The notes under the pieces: model-generated | Told to the model about the DNA's origin: nothing | What the model saw: only the letters and a program-made list of their open reading frames with translations | Database searches by the model: none | Position numbers and translations under genes: made by a program | Source of the DNA: Bacteroidales bacterium UBA4363 | GTDB lineage: Bacteria; Bacteroidota; Bacteroidia; Bacteroidales; Paludibacteraceae | DNA: 19,254 nucleotides | Direction of reading: 5' to 3' | Assembly (NCBI GenBank): GCA_002393965.1 | Contig: DGSL01000006.1 | Coordinates: 1 to 19,254, forward strand | Shown here: positions 6,748-13,663 of the stretch, in pieces | How the letters are laid out: every line of letters starts with the position of its first letter | Numbering within the stretch: the stretch's first letter is position 1

Positions 6748-7752
6748 TTAATTCCTTGATTTTAGATAGTTTTCGTACTCATTTCCCTCTGCAGTAAAGT
6801 ATTTATCAAAAATATCCTGATTGTTTAATTTAAACTTTACATATGCGTTATCATAAGAATGACTAATAGAAATCGGTATTGTAAATAATAAAGATTCCCC
6901 AGGAGAAATGGTCTTTCCTGATTCAACCCGTTCTTCATCTTCATAAATACCTTGCCAAGCAAAAACTCCTTTAAAAATCACGTTGTAGTCGTTTCCGGAA
7001 ATAGTATGATTAGTTCGATTCTCAACATTTACGCTACACATAGCATACTCATCAGTGAAATACACAGGATCACCAGTTGTTTGTACACTTCCTTTTACCC
7101 TTAATCTGCCTTTGAATCTACTTGCAAAATCTTTTACAAGCCAAGGAATAAATTCTTTATCTTTTAATCTTTCAGCCTTTACGGCATCATCTAATGACGA
7201 ATTAATCCATCCTGTTTTTATTGCAAAATCTATTTCTTTCGGGAAATAGAATAATCCTTTTGATGACACAATATACATTTGCCTTTTTGCATCTTTGGCA
7301 AGTCGAATACTTTGGGAGTGAGATAATTTTACATCTATTGTATCATTACCTGTTGGATGTACGATTGACATCGAATCAACATAGTATGAAACATGAAGAG
7401 ATTCGGCTCCGTCAGATTTGGGATAGAGTCGTCGAATGGTCTGCTTGTCGCCTAATTCAACGGCCTTTGCAAATTTCTCTACGAATTGTTTTACTTCACG
7501 TTCATCACCAGAACGGCTATACCACCAATAGCCACCACCTGCAATAAAAGCCACTAATAGTGCAATGATACCATACAACCACTTACGAGAACTTCCACCC
7601 TCATCATCTTCATAATAAACAGGTTGTACTTGCGGCGTTTCTTGTGGAATATGGGGTTCCGATCGCTTCGTTGTCGGACAGCCACACTTCGGACATTTCG
7701 TCGCCTTGTCCGAAATCATGTGTCCACATTCATTACATTTGATTAGTGCCAT
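6748..7752 (-). CDS. Zinc-ribbon, single-membrane-pass protein (paralogue 3)
   Basis: A 334-aa protein whose start I place at the ATG of MALIKC. Two upstream codons (TTG ATT) are open but overlap the stop of the preceding gene. The zinc ribbon has Cys6, Cys9, Cys20 and Cys23; the linker and membrane helix (58-78) match paralogue 2. The external part begins with VKQFVEKFAKAVELGDKQTI, which resembles the first helix of small NTF2-like (DUF4878-type) domains. It ends in a beta-rich region (about 220-320) with VNVENRTNHTISGNDYN and ESGKTISPGESLLFTIPI, reminiscent of an immunoglobulin-like fold. These domain readings are inference. The gene starts 2 bp after the previous stop, so translation is probably coupled. 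Confidence 0.72.
   Translation of the reverse strand: MALIKCNECGHMISDKATKCPKCGCPTTKRSEPHIPQETPQVQPVYYEDDEGGSSRKWLYGIIALLVAFIAGGGYWWYSRSGDEREVKQFVEKFAKAVELGDKQTIRRLYPKSDGAESLHVSYYVDSMSIVHPTGNDTIDVKLSHSQSIRLAKDAKRQMYIVSSKGLFYFPKEIDFAIKTGWINSSLDDAVKAERLKDKEFIPWLVKDFASRFKGRLRVKGSVQTTGDPVYFTDEYAMCSVNVENRTNHTISGNDYNVIFKGVFAWQGIYEDEERVESGKTISPGESLLFTIPISISHSYDNAYVKFKLNNQDIFDKYFTAEGNEYENYLKSRN
7611..7752 (-). repeat. Conserved head block, copy B
   Basis: Partner of 6541-6682, with 5 differences in 142 bp. It encodes the zinc ribbon and Pro/Glu linker of paralogue 3. Homology weakens through the membrane helix to about 7514 and then ends. Confidence 0.85.
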
Positions 7753-7754
7753 AA

Positions 7755-8357
7755 TCAATATATTTCGTCAATCTTGTTAGTTTTCTTTGCATGTTCCATG
7801 CTAATCCAATAACGCTGATTAATTCTGCGCCACAATCGATGCATCTTAGCCCAATATCTACTAAGAGCCCATGGGAAAAACTTTATGATGACATATATAC
7901 CAAGAGGTATTAAGATGACGGTCATGAAACATAACATAGCAATCCCGAAGAACAATGTCCACCACAGGAAGACCCTAAAGGATAGATTTGCTAGTAGAAG
8001 GCCTTCATTCAACTCATCAAACCTATCTTGCTCTTTTGGGTCATTATTGCTAACATACCACGGTTGCATAATGTTCCACCATGGACGATAATAGCCCGCA
8101 GTTGAATAACAGTCCCTCACATCCGTACTATTGAGAGGAATCCCTCTACTCGGTTGTTCATAAGTTTTTTCACCTTGATCATTGCCGGTTTCTTTATTTG
8201 CCTCTTGCCGCGGAGTTGCATTGTTTGTGTTTTCATTTGTTTCTGAGCTTTTATTATCTAACGGCTCACACTCGCTTGCTGGACATCCGCAATTAGGACA
8301 ATCTTCCAAATTGCCATCAAAGATTTGTCCACATTCTGAACATTTTATAAGTGCCAT
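7755..8357 (-). CDS. Zinc-ribbon protein with C-terminal membrane hairpin (paralogue 4)
   Basis: A 200-aa protein starting MALIKCSECG; an upstream TTG in frame is less likely because the other paralogues begin at MALIKC. The ribbon is Cys6, Cys9, Cys20, Cys23, and a fifth cysteine lies at 30. A polar Asn/Glu/Thr-rich linker spans about 31-80, followed by a Trp-rich stretch (YYRPWWNIMQPWYVSNN). Two closely spaced hydrophobic segments occupy about 126-162, and the protein ends with a basic, Arg/Trp-rich tail. Unlike its three paralogues it has no large external domain, and its tail is probably cytoplasmic. It may be an assembly or anchoring partner for the others. Function unknown. Confidence 0.7.
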   Translation of the reverse strand: MALIKCSECGQIFDGNLEDCPNCGCPASECEPLDNKSSETNENTNNATPRQEANKETGNDQGEKTYEQPSRGIPLNSTDVRDCYSTAGYYRPWWNIMQPWYVSNNDPKEQDRFDELNEGLLLANLSFRVFLWWTLFFGIAMLCFMTVILIPLGIYVIIKFFPWALSRYWAKMHRLWRRINQRYWISMEHAKKTNKIDEIY

Positions 8358-8385
8358 AATTGAATACAATTAACCTCGTTAAAAA

Positions 8386-8856
8386 CTATTCTTTCATTTC
8401 CTCTGCCTTACGGTAAAACATATAGCATTTCTGTTTGTTGGGAGTATCAATTACCGTAAGCACTTCCATTGCCTTTGTGAAACCGATGGAGTTTTCTTTG
8501 ATTATATCTGTGATTTCCTCAACACTCTTTTCTTCTTTGACTTTCTCTGTCGTACGGATAATCGTCTCGCTACTTACCTGTACAAGCCCTCCGAGATATT
8601 GGCTCACTTGTCGTTGGCTCTTTACTTGAGCTATACGATTTCTTGCCGTTTCAGATTGGCCATTATTAGCAACAAGAACAACCGAAAGCAAATAGTTGTT
8701 GTCGTAGTCTGAGACAACTTTTACACCCTCAAAAGGCTCTGCCTTGTACATGCGTACAAGAAAATTCTTTAATGCTGTCCGCTCTTGGTCGTAGCTCTGT
8801 GCCATAGCCGTTATTCCAAGCGCAACACAGAAAATGGTTAATATAAACTTCTTCAT
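8386..8856 (-). CDS. Small exported protein of unknown function
   Basis: A 156-aa protein with a clear signal peptide (Lys-Lys start, hydrophobic core, ITAMAQ, cleavage predicted before SYDQE). The mature part is mixed alpha/beta with no cysteine-rich or catalytic motif that I recognise; a helical central part contains IIRTTEKVKEEKSVEEITDI. Its ATG overlaps the stop of the upstream gene by 4 bp, so the two are translationally coupled. It is followed after 28 bp by the first zinc-ribbon gene. The export signal matches the other envelope-directed products of this operon. Confidence 0.7.
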   Translation of the reverse strand: MKKFILTIFCVALGITAMAQSYDQERTALKNFLVRMYKAEPFEGVKVVSDYDNNYLLSVVLVANNGQSETARNRIAQVKSQRQVSQYLGGLVQVSSETIIRTTEKVKEEKSVEEITDIIKENSIGFTKAMEVLTVIDTPNKQKCYMFYRKAEEMKE

Positions 8857-9269
8857 AATGTTCTCTTGTAGTTAATCACGTTCTTTTCAAAATACTGCCA
8901 AAACTCTCTACTATATTCGCCCTTAATGGCATCCCAAGAGTTTTTGTATATTTGGTGATTGCAAGCAATCTGCATTCCCTCTAACCATAATTTCCAAACA
9001 TTATCGGGTACGGTTCTGTCTTGCCATAAGTGATATTCCTCGCTACACAAATCAAAATACAACCGCATATGTCTTTTAGTTCTCGTATCAATCTTTGCTG
9101 TACCATTATATATGTCATCGGGCATATTCATGAATATGTCTTGATACCTGCGTGTGTACTCGGCAAACATTTGTAGTTTACGCTGTTTTGCATCTCGCTG
9201 TTGTGTAACGAGAATAGAAACTATTGCTGCTATCAGCAATCCCAATTGAATGTAGTCTGCTATTTCCAT
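8853..9269 (-). CDS. Small N-terminally membrane-anchored protein of unknown function
   Basis: A 138-aa protein with one hydrophobic segment at about 5-22 (DYIQLGLLIAAIVSILVTQQ), followed by a soluble helical domain facing the cytoplasm or periplasm. The conserved-looking stretch MRLYFDLCSEEYHLWQDR and VPDNVWKLWLEGMQIAC are typical of small helical proteins found beside membrane systems in Bacteroidota (DUF4760-like is possible but unproven). The gene overlaps the following exported-protein gene by 4 bp. Its 5' end lies inside an open frame that continues from the preceding interrupted ORF, in a different reading frame, over about 90 bp. Confidence 0.65.
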   Translation of the reverse strand: MEIADYIQLGLLIAAIVSILVTQQRDAKQRKLQMFAEYTRRYQDIFMNMPDDIYNGTAKIDTRTKRHMRLYFDLCSEEYHLWQDRTVPDNVWKLWLEGMQIACNHQIYKNSWDAIKGEYSREFWQYFEKNVINYKRTL

Positions 9270-9516
9270 ATTTAATGTTTAATTTTTGTTTTTTGTATTC
9301 TTGAATGATTATTTCCATCTCTTCATCAGAAAACGAACTCGTTCCCGTTAGTTTGCCATAACCTTGGGGATACACTGTTTTCTTCCAACGTTCAAGAACT
9401 TTATAAAGCTCTTCTTCTCTTAGTGATAGTAATTTTTCCCACCGTGCATCAGTCCACCCATATTTAACTAAGGATTGAGGGACTTTTGTAGAAGTTGTGT
9501 TTGCAGAACCATCGTC
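9178..9516 (-). pseudogene. Interrupted ORF in frame with the upstream FlgT-like gene
   Basis: After the TAA at 9517-9519 the same frame stays open for 112 codons, to a TAA at 9178. The first 85 or so look like real protein: a Ser/Thr/Asn linker (DDGSANTTSTKVPQ), then a helical domain (VKYGWTDARWEKLL, LYKVLERWKK, SFSDEEMEIIIQEYKK). No ATG occurs before residue 75 or so of this stretch, and only one GTG. It is therefore either the C-terminal part of the FlgT-like protein cut off by a nonsense change, a separate gene that lost its start, or a read-through extension. The last 30 codons overlap the next gene out of frame and are probably not native. Confidence 0.45.
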
Positions 9517-10995
9517 TTATTCACTATTTTTTAGAGCAACATGAATACCTGTAATTTTTTCAAGGTCACTAAGATCATAAATCATTTCAACAGGAATCTC
9601 TACAAAAATTTCATTTGGCTTCACTAAATGCCAATTCACCTTTCTTTCATATTCATGTAATTCCTCACCATTATCTCTATCTCTTATGATATAACCCGAA
9701 CTGCCTTCATATACAAACATATAGTTATATACAGTGAATTTCGTCATTGTATTTTCATACGGCACCATAAATTCACCAAGATAACCACCACCTCCATATT
9801 GCAAAGCAGGCCTTGCTAAACTACTTTCACGGGTAACGTATAGGCCACCATCAGCATAAAATCGACCACCTTGCCTGGAGTAATAGCCTTTCTTATTTTC
9901 TACTATTTTTAGATTATATGTACCAATGTCATCATATACCATAATCCTATCGAACAATATATTTAATACCTTGTCATATATGTATCTATAACCACCTATT
10001 CCACCAATTGCTTCCTTTTTGTGTTGTAATTCTTGTATATGTTTTGCATTGTCATTAAATTTTAAGCATATATTGAACCTTACTGCATATACTTCACTGC
10101 CAAATCCAAATTTCCTTTCATAATCGGATCTTCTCTTTGGTTCTTTCATGTCTGTTATTACACAATCGAAACTATTGGCTAATAATTTCAATTGCATCTC
10201 CGTGATATTTCTAATTGCAATTCTTTTATTCTCCTCATTCAACTTTTGAATACGAACATTTGCTGAAAAAGTAGCACCTGCAAGTTCCGTAGAAGCCCCT
10301 TTTTGTTTTACGTAAGTGATAAGTTTCTGTGGGGTTACAAGTGCCTTTACAACTACATAGAATCTTCCTCCTACCTCCTTTTCTGACAAATAGGTGTACT
10401 TTTTTACAATGCCTGTAGATATAGAAACGATTTCGTCTTTCACCAATTCATCATTAAGAATTTTGGTATTAGATGAAACCATTGTACCATACACTTGTTC
10501 CAAGGCACTACGTAGAGCAGAAAGTGTAGCTTTTTCCTTAGTGGGACCATCGCCTGTAACAACAAGTTCTACATCGCCTGGCGTATTATCTGAAACCGAA
10601 GGAGATAACTGTCTTGACTCTTCTCCACTATTTGCGCTTCTTTTCGACGATTTTTCTGTTTTTCTGCTATTATTGTTTTGATCTTGTTTCATGAACGGAT
10701 TACTGTATTCTCTACGAGTACTTCCATTTCTTTGATACTGTGAAGAACTTTGTCTAAATCTCGAAAAAAAAGTATCCTGAGTTCTTTGATTCTGTGAGGA
10801 ACTCTGCCTATACCTTGAAGGATAGGCATTTTGAGTTCTTTGATTCTGTGTGGAACTTTGCCTATATCTTGAAGGATAGGCATTCTGCCTAGTTGGTTGA
10901 TAATCTTGTGCTGAGATGTCTGCTAAAAAAGGCACAGATATCAACAAACACACGACAAATCTCTTAGCACTTAATATAAAGAATTGTTTTACCAT
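9517..10995 (-). CDS. Exported protein with FlgT/LPP20-like domain and N-terminal tandem repeats
   Basis: A 492-aa protein with a signal peptide (about 1-29, ending ADISAQ). Residues 37-90 are three tandem 18-residue repeats (QNAYPSRYRQSSTQNQRT and variants) and 91-135 is a polar, disordered linker. Residues 141-232 (VELVVTGDGPTKEKATLSALRSALEQVYGT ... GRFYVVVKALVTPQKL) resemble the N-terminal domain of flagellar assembly protein FlgT and related LPP20-type envelope proteins. Such domains occur widely in outer-membrane-associated assemblies, also in non-flagellated bacteria. The C-terminal half (240-492) is rich in Tyr and Gly and unassigned. The start overlaps the upstream gene by 7 bp. Function unknown; an outer-membrane or periplasmic scaffold is the likeliest reading. 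Confidence 0.65.
   Translation of the reverse strand: MVKQFFILSAKRFVVCLLISVPFLADISAQDYQPTRQNAYPSRYRQSSTQNQRTQNAYPSRYRQSSSQNQRTQDTFFSRFRQSSSQYQRNGSTRREYSNPFMKQDQNNNSRKTEKSSKRSANSGEESRQLSPSVSDNTPGDVELVVTGDGPTKEKATLSALRSALEQVYGTMVSSNTKILNDELVKDEIVSISTGIVKKYTYLSEKEVGGRFYVVVKALVTPQKLITYVKQKGASTELAGATFSANVRIQKLNEENKRIAIRNITEMQLKLLANSFDCVITDMKEPKRRSDYERKFGFGSEVYAVRFNICLKFNDNAKHIQELQHKKEAIGGIGGYRYIYDKVLNILFDRIMVYDDIGTYNLKIVENKKGYYSRQGGRFYADGGLYVTRESSLARPALQYGGGGYLGEFMVPYENTMTKFTVYNYMFVYEGSSGYIIRDRDNGEELHEYERKVNWHLVKPNEIFVEIPVEMIYDLSDLEKITGIHVALKNSE
10726..10887 (-). repeat. Three tandem 54-bp coding repeats
   Basis: Encodes three consecutive 18-residue units in the FlgT-like protein. Units 1 and 2 differ by a single residue; unit 3 is more diverged (QDTFFSRFRQSSSQYQRN). 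The units are basic and Gln/Ser/Tyr-rich. Copy number could change by slippage or recombination. Confidence 0.85.
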
Positions 10996-12008
10996 AATAT
11001 AATACGATTATAATTTACGATTCTTGTTACTACTTTGGGTTGATTCATGGCATAAGTCATTGCCACATCCCTTGCTGCTTTAAGATACATCCTTTGGGTT
11101 TGCACTCGGTCTTCATATTCTTTGACATGCTGATCCCATTGACGTTTTTCACGCTCAATACCATCTTGATACACTTGCATTTGATGTTCCCACTCCCTGC
11201 GGTCAATCTCGTTCATCTTGGCTGTGATTTCGCGCATTAAGGATGTCGCTTGCGGTTGACACGATGCGGCAAAATTGATTTGAGAAAGTAAACGTGTGGC
11301 TTCTCTTGCGCCTTCTCTCGTCGGATTTTTAGCCCATACTGCACGGGCTTGGTTCAAAAACTCTGCCCCTCTTGCTTCTACCATATCAGTGTAAATTGGA
11401 GCTGCAATCCGTGCTGCTTCTTCAAAGCAATCAGTACACACATCAGGAATTGAAGCCAACAGCATTAGTGCATCTTCATAGTTTTGCAGGGAGGCTTGTT
11501 TTTTAGCCTCTGTAATTAAATCTTCACAATGCGTCTGATAATATCCCAATACCTTCTCTTTTCCCTCTCGGATAAAAGCGGTGATAGCAGTGCTCTTTGG
11601 GTTGATGTTCTTGAAAGCGGAAATAAACGATTTCTCATAACTCTGTCCCACACCAATTGCTGAAATAGTGAGTTGAGAGTAAACCTTGTCTTCTTCAATA
11701 TCTCCCAACATCAATGTAATATCCAACTTCTGCGAAATGCGTTGAGGCGGACCTGCTACAATGTCTTTTGAAATTACATTTATCTTTGCCGTAAGAACAA
11801 AACGAACAAAATTCTCATTGTCGGCAATGCCATTGGCCGTAATTATCTGCGAAAGTTTTGTCGTCAGCAATTTGTGCGCCTCGTAGGGGAGGTCTTCATT
11901 TTCGGGAACGTATGCATGAATTATTATACGTCCCACATCGTCTAATCTGTCTTGAGCCTGTACCAATATTGGACAGAGCAGAGCCAATATCAAACATATC
12001 TTTTTCAT
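10989..12008 (-). CDS. Exported protein with a helical, possibly TPR-like C-terminal half
   Basis: A 339-aa protein with a typical signal peptide (MKKICLILALLCPILVQAQ). Residues 25-150 form an alpha/beta domain (VGRIIIHAYVPENEDLPYEAHKLL ... LDITLMLGD ... YSQLTISAIGVGQSYEKSFISA). Its outline of an early strand, then helices, then a strand pair recalls CsgG/LpoB-like envelope proteins, but I cannot confirm this. Residues 155-230 contain TPR-like helices (LITEAKKQASLQNYEDALMLLASIPDV). Residues 265-320 form a charged coiled coil (EWEHQMQVYQDGIEREKRQWDQH). The gene overlaps the next by 7 bp and follows the DUF6175-like gene by 12 bp, so the three exported proteins are almost certainly one transcript and may act together. 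Confidence 0.65.
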   Translation of the reverse strand: MKKICLILALLCPILVQAQDRLDDVGRIIIHAYVPENEDLPYEAHKLLTTKLSQIITANGIADNENFVRFVLTAKINVISKDIVAGPPQRISQKLDITLMLGDIEEDKVYSQLTISAIGVGQSYEKSFISAFKNINPKSTAITAFIREGKEKVLGYYQTHCEDLITEAKKQASLQNYEDALMLLASIPDVCTDCFEEAARIAAPIYTDMVEARGAEFLNQARAVWAKNPTREGAREATRLLSQINFAASCQPQATSLMREITAKMNEIDRREWEHQMQVYQDGIEREKRQWDQHVKEYEDRVQTQRMYLKAARDVAMTYAMNQPKVVTRIVNYNRIILW

Positions 12009-12020
12009 AATGGTACGTTT

Positions 12021-12974
12021 TTATTTTTCGCCTAATACAAGTATCGCTTCTCCCAATCCTCGCATCATTAACTTTGAAGGGATGTTGAAAGGTGCTGCAT
12101 TGAGATACTTTTGCAGTCCTCTTGTGAAGCTGCGGGCATCCATCGCCACACCATTCTCATTCTTCAACGGGATCATTACTTGCTCAAACTGAGCAAAGTT
12201 TTCCGATGCGTCCGAAAGGTTGTATTGCTGCCTAATGGTGTTTTTGGTCAACCATTGTTGGATATGTCCCAACAGCTCTTCGTTGGCAAACTCGCTTTCC
12301 AAATCCCCATCCCAATTATCCCATGTGCGGATGGTAAGGATTATTTCTCGCCCACTTGATTTCATGTTGGAATAGAATACGTCAAGTTGCTTATCGAAAG
12401 GCTTGATATGTTTCTGTACCGCTGTTTGCAGTTGTAAAGGAATAGCATTCCCTGTTCTGCTCTCTGTGGCAGTTGAGGTAGCAATGCGCTTGCTTGTATA
12501 AGCGTCAAAAGCTTCTAATGTAAATGAAATGGTGGAGGAATTGACAACCCAACCAAGCTGTATGATAATATCTGCTTTTGCTTTACGTTTCAATACATCT
12601 AAAGGACTTTCGGTAAGTTGCGCTCTACTTGACTTGCTAAAGGTTACGTTGTCTTCAGCAGTACGTGCGGAAATGTTCTTCAACTCCATTTCTGCATCTT
12701 TGAGGCTATACCCAAGATTGGTAAGAAGTTCACCCACCTTACTTATAACGGGCCCCAACTCAATATCTTCTTGAAAAGCCTGTTTATAGTTGGGTATGCG
12801 TTCCATCACTCCCTGATTGTCAAATTCCATTGTGAAATAGCGTTGAGTACACCAATTATCCGATGGCAGAATCATCAGTGTCGGCTTCTTCTGCGCCCAC
12901 ATTGAGGCACATAAAACGAAAGAGAAGGACAAAGCCAATCCTAATCTTCTAAGATAAACCGCAAATTCGTTCAT
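12021..12974 (-). CDS. DUF6175-like exported protein
   Basis: A 317-aa protein with a signal peptide (about 1-28, ending SMWAQ). The mature part opens with KKPTLMILPSDNWCTQRYFTMEFDNQG and continues with DAEMELKNISARTAEDN, a Ser-rich ESPLDVLKRKAKADIIIQLGW block and DARSFTRGLQKYLNAAPFNI, ending MMRGLGEAILVLGEK. I recognise this as the Bacteroidota family DUF6175 from memory of its conserved blocks. The KADIIIQLGW ... FTLEAFDAYTSKRIATS section resembles the CsgG/LpoB-type fold, in which a protein samples a shared property of envelope assemblies. It is the first well-supported gene of the minus-strand operon. Length is normal for the family. Function is not known. Confidence 0.65.
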   Translation of the reverse strand: MNEFAVYLRRLGLALSFSFVLCASMWAQKKPTLMILPSDNWCTQRYFTMEFDNQGVMERIPNYKQAFQEDIELGPVISKVGELLTNLGYSLKDAEMELKNISARTAEDNVTFSKSSRAQLTESPLDVLKRKAKADIIIQLGWVVNSSTISFTLEAFDAYTSKRIATSTATESRTGNAIPLQLQTAVQKHIKPFDKQLDVFYSNMKSSGREIILTIRTWDNWDGDLESEFANEELLGHIQQWLTKNTIRQQYNLSDASENFAQFEQVMIPLKNENGVAMDARSFTRGLQKYLNAAPFNIPSKLMMRGLGEAILVLGEK

Positions 12975-13179
12975 TGCTTCTCGTTTTATGCACCCATGAC
13001 CCGAAAGTGCTGTTGCTATTTTTGAAGTTTAGGCATAAAAAGAAAAGCGGGGTCAACATCTTCTCATCCGCTGCGTAAGGTTGGACTCCTCGTAATACAG
13101 ATAAGTAGAATAGAGACTCCGCTTGGCTGTATCTCGCTTGTTCACGAATACACACCAAGAGAGCGTCTTTCTTACTCAT
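12949..13179 (-). CDS. Doubtful short ORF before the operon
   Basis: A 76-aa frame from an ATG preceded by AATATAGGA, reading MSKKDALLVCIREQARYSQ and ending inside the start of the DUF6175-like gene in another frame. It has no domain that I recognise, and its last third (FKNSNSTFGSWVHKTRSNERIC) looks like untranslated DNA. It may be a decayed gene start or simply the leader of the operon. Confidence 0.2.
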   Translation of the reverse strand: MSKKDALLVCIREQARYSQAESLFYLSVLRGVQPYAADEKMLTPLFFLCLNFKNSNSTFGSWVHKTRSNERICGLS

Positions 13180-13414
13180 TCCTATATTACTTTTGTAAGT
13201 GTCCAATTTACGCAGTAGGAATAAGCGAAATGCGCTTCTTCAATATGTCTGTCAAAGCCTATTGGCAATATGACGGAGCCAAGATACGCAATTTCTTGGA
13301 AAGACGCTCAATGTCGGGTTAATTATCGGGCGGTTTTGGGTGAGTTTTTGGGTGAAATATAAATAAAATATCGCTATAACTTTCTGATCATCAGATTGTT
13401 ATAGCGATTTCTTT
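13180..13414 (-). other. Non-coding island end, possible former integrase leader
   Basis: No supported gene lies here. On the plus strand TTTTGGGTGA occurs twice, 12 bp apart (13334-13343 and 13346-13355). A related TTTTGGGTGTA is found at 3679-3689, beside the left att-like repeat. On the minus strand TATCTTGG (13279-13286) is one base from the TAnnTTTG box. Short repeats next to a tRNA end are typical of arm-type integrase sites or an integrase promoter, but no integrase gene remains. Confidence 0.35.
13370..13408 (-). terminator. Hairpin just beyond the tRNA-Ser 3' end
   Basis: Perfect 11-bp arms (ATCGCTATAAC and complement) with an inner TCTGA/TCAGA pairing, followed on the minus strand by ATATTTTATTT. 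It begins 7 bp beyond the mature tRNA 3' end and is a good candidate terminator for that transcript. Confidence 0.6.
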
Positions 13415-13429
13415 GCGGAGAGAGAGGGA
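13415..13429 (+). repeat. Right att-like direct repeat, in tRNA-Ser
   Basis: GCGGAGAGAGAGGGA, the 3' acceptor strand and part of the T arm of the tRNA; identical to 3783-3797. Confidence 0.55.
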
Positions 13430-13502
13430 TTCGAACCCTCGGTACGATTGCTCGCACGTCGGCTTAGCAAGCCGGTGGTTTCAGCCACTCACCCATCTCT
13501 CC
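13416..13502 (-). tRNA. tRNA-Ser (anticodon GCT)
   Basis: Reads AGY serine codons. On the minus strand the acceptor stem GGAGAGA pairs with TCTCTCC, the anticodon loop is TTGCTAA (anticodon GCT), and the T loop is GGGTTCGAATCCC. A long variable arm with its own stem, typical of type II serine tRNAs, lies between the anticodon and T arms. CCA is not fully encoded (GCAA follows). The coding strand is opposite to mltG, and the tRNA 3' end is the right boundary of the island. Confidence 0.95.
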
Positions 13503-13593
13503 TTGAGATAAAAAAACGTGGGTGTCGTTTCTGACAGGGAGAAAAGGGTCTCCCCAAGGCGCAAACGGAGTGTACTCCCCCGAATTGCGGATG

Positions 13594-13601
13594 CAAATGT
13601 A
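13594..13601 (-). promoter_or_regulatory. Putative -7 box for tRNA-Ser
   Basis: TACATTTG on the minus strand matches TAnnTTTG, about 92 bp before the tRNA 5' end. It would be divergent from the mltG promoter. Confidence 0.35.
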
Positions 13602-13635
13602 CGTATTCTTTTCTTAATTCTCAAAATTGTTTTAT

Positions 13636-13643
13636 TACTTTTG
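13636..13643 (+). promoter_or_regulatory. Putative -7 box for mltG
   Basis: TACTTTTG matches TAnnTTTG and ends 20 bp before the mltG ATG, giving a very short leader. Confidence 0.45.
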
Positions 13644-13663
13644 CGAGTAATTTTTTAGTTTCT

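Larger units (their letters stand above)
3783..13429. mobile_element. Putative tRNA-Ser-integrated genomic island
   Basis: The segment is bounded by a 15-bp direct repeat (GCGGAGAGAGAGGGA) that coincides at the right end with the 3' end of tRNA-Ser(GCT), as expected for site-specific insertion into a tRNA gene. The interior is clearly more AT-rich than the flanks, carries almost only one-direction genes of unknown function, and has gene remnants at its left edge. No integrase is present inside, so the element would now be immobile, or depend on a helper, if the reading is right. The repeat is partly low-complexity (GA runs), which tempers confidence. Confidence 0.6.

Noticed and set aside
7753..7758. 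TTG start giving MIMALIKC for paralogue 3, and likewise TTG at 8369 for paralogue 4
   Set aside because: The other two paralogues start at the ATG of MALIKC, and the TTG codons overlap or crowd the preceding gene.
5645..8357. The repeated gene heads as a CRISPR or tandem-repeat array
   Set aside because: The repeats are coding, about 1 kb apart and lie at gene starts; there are no short regular spacers anywhere in the window.
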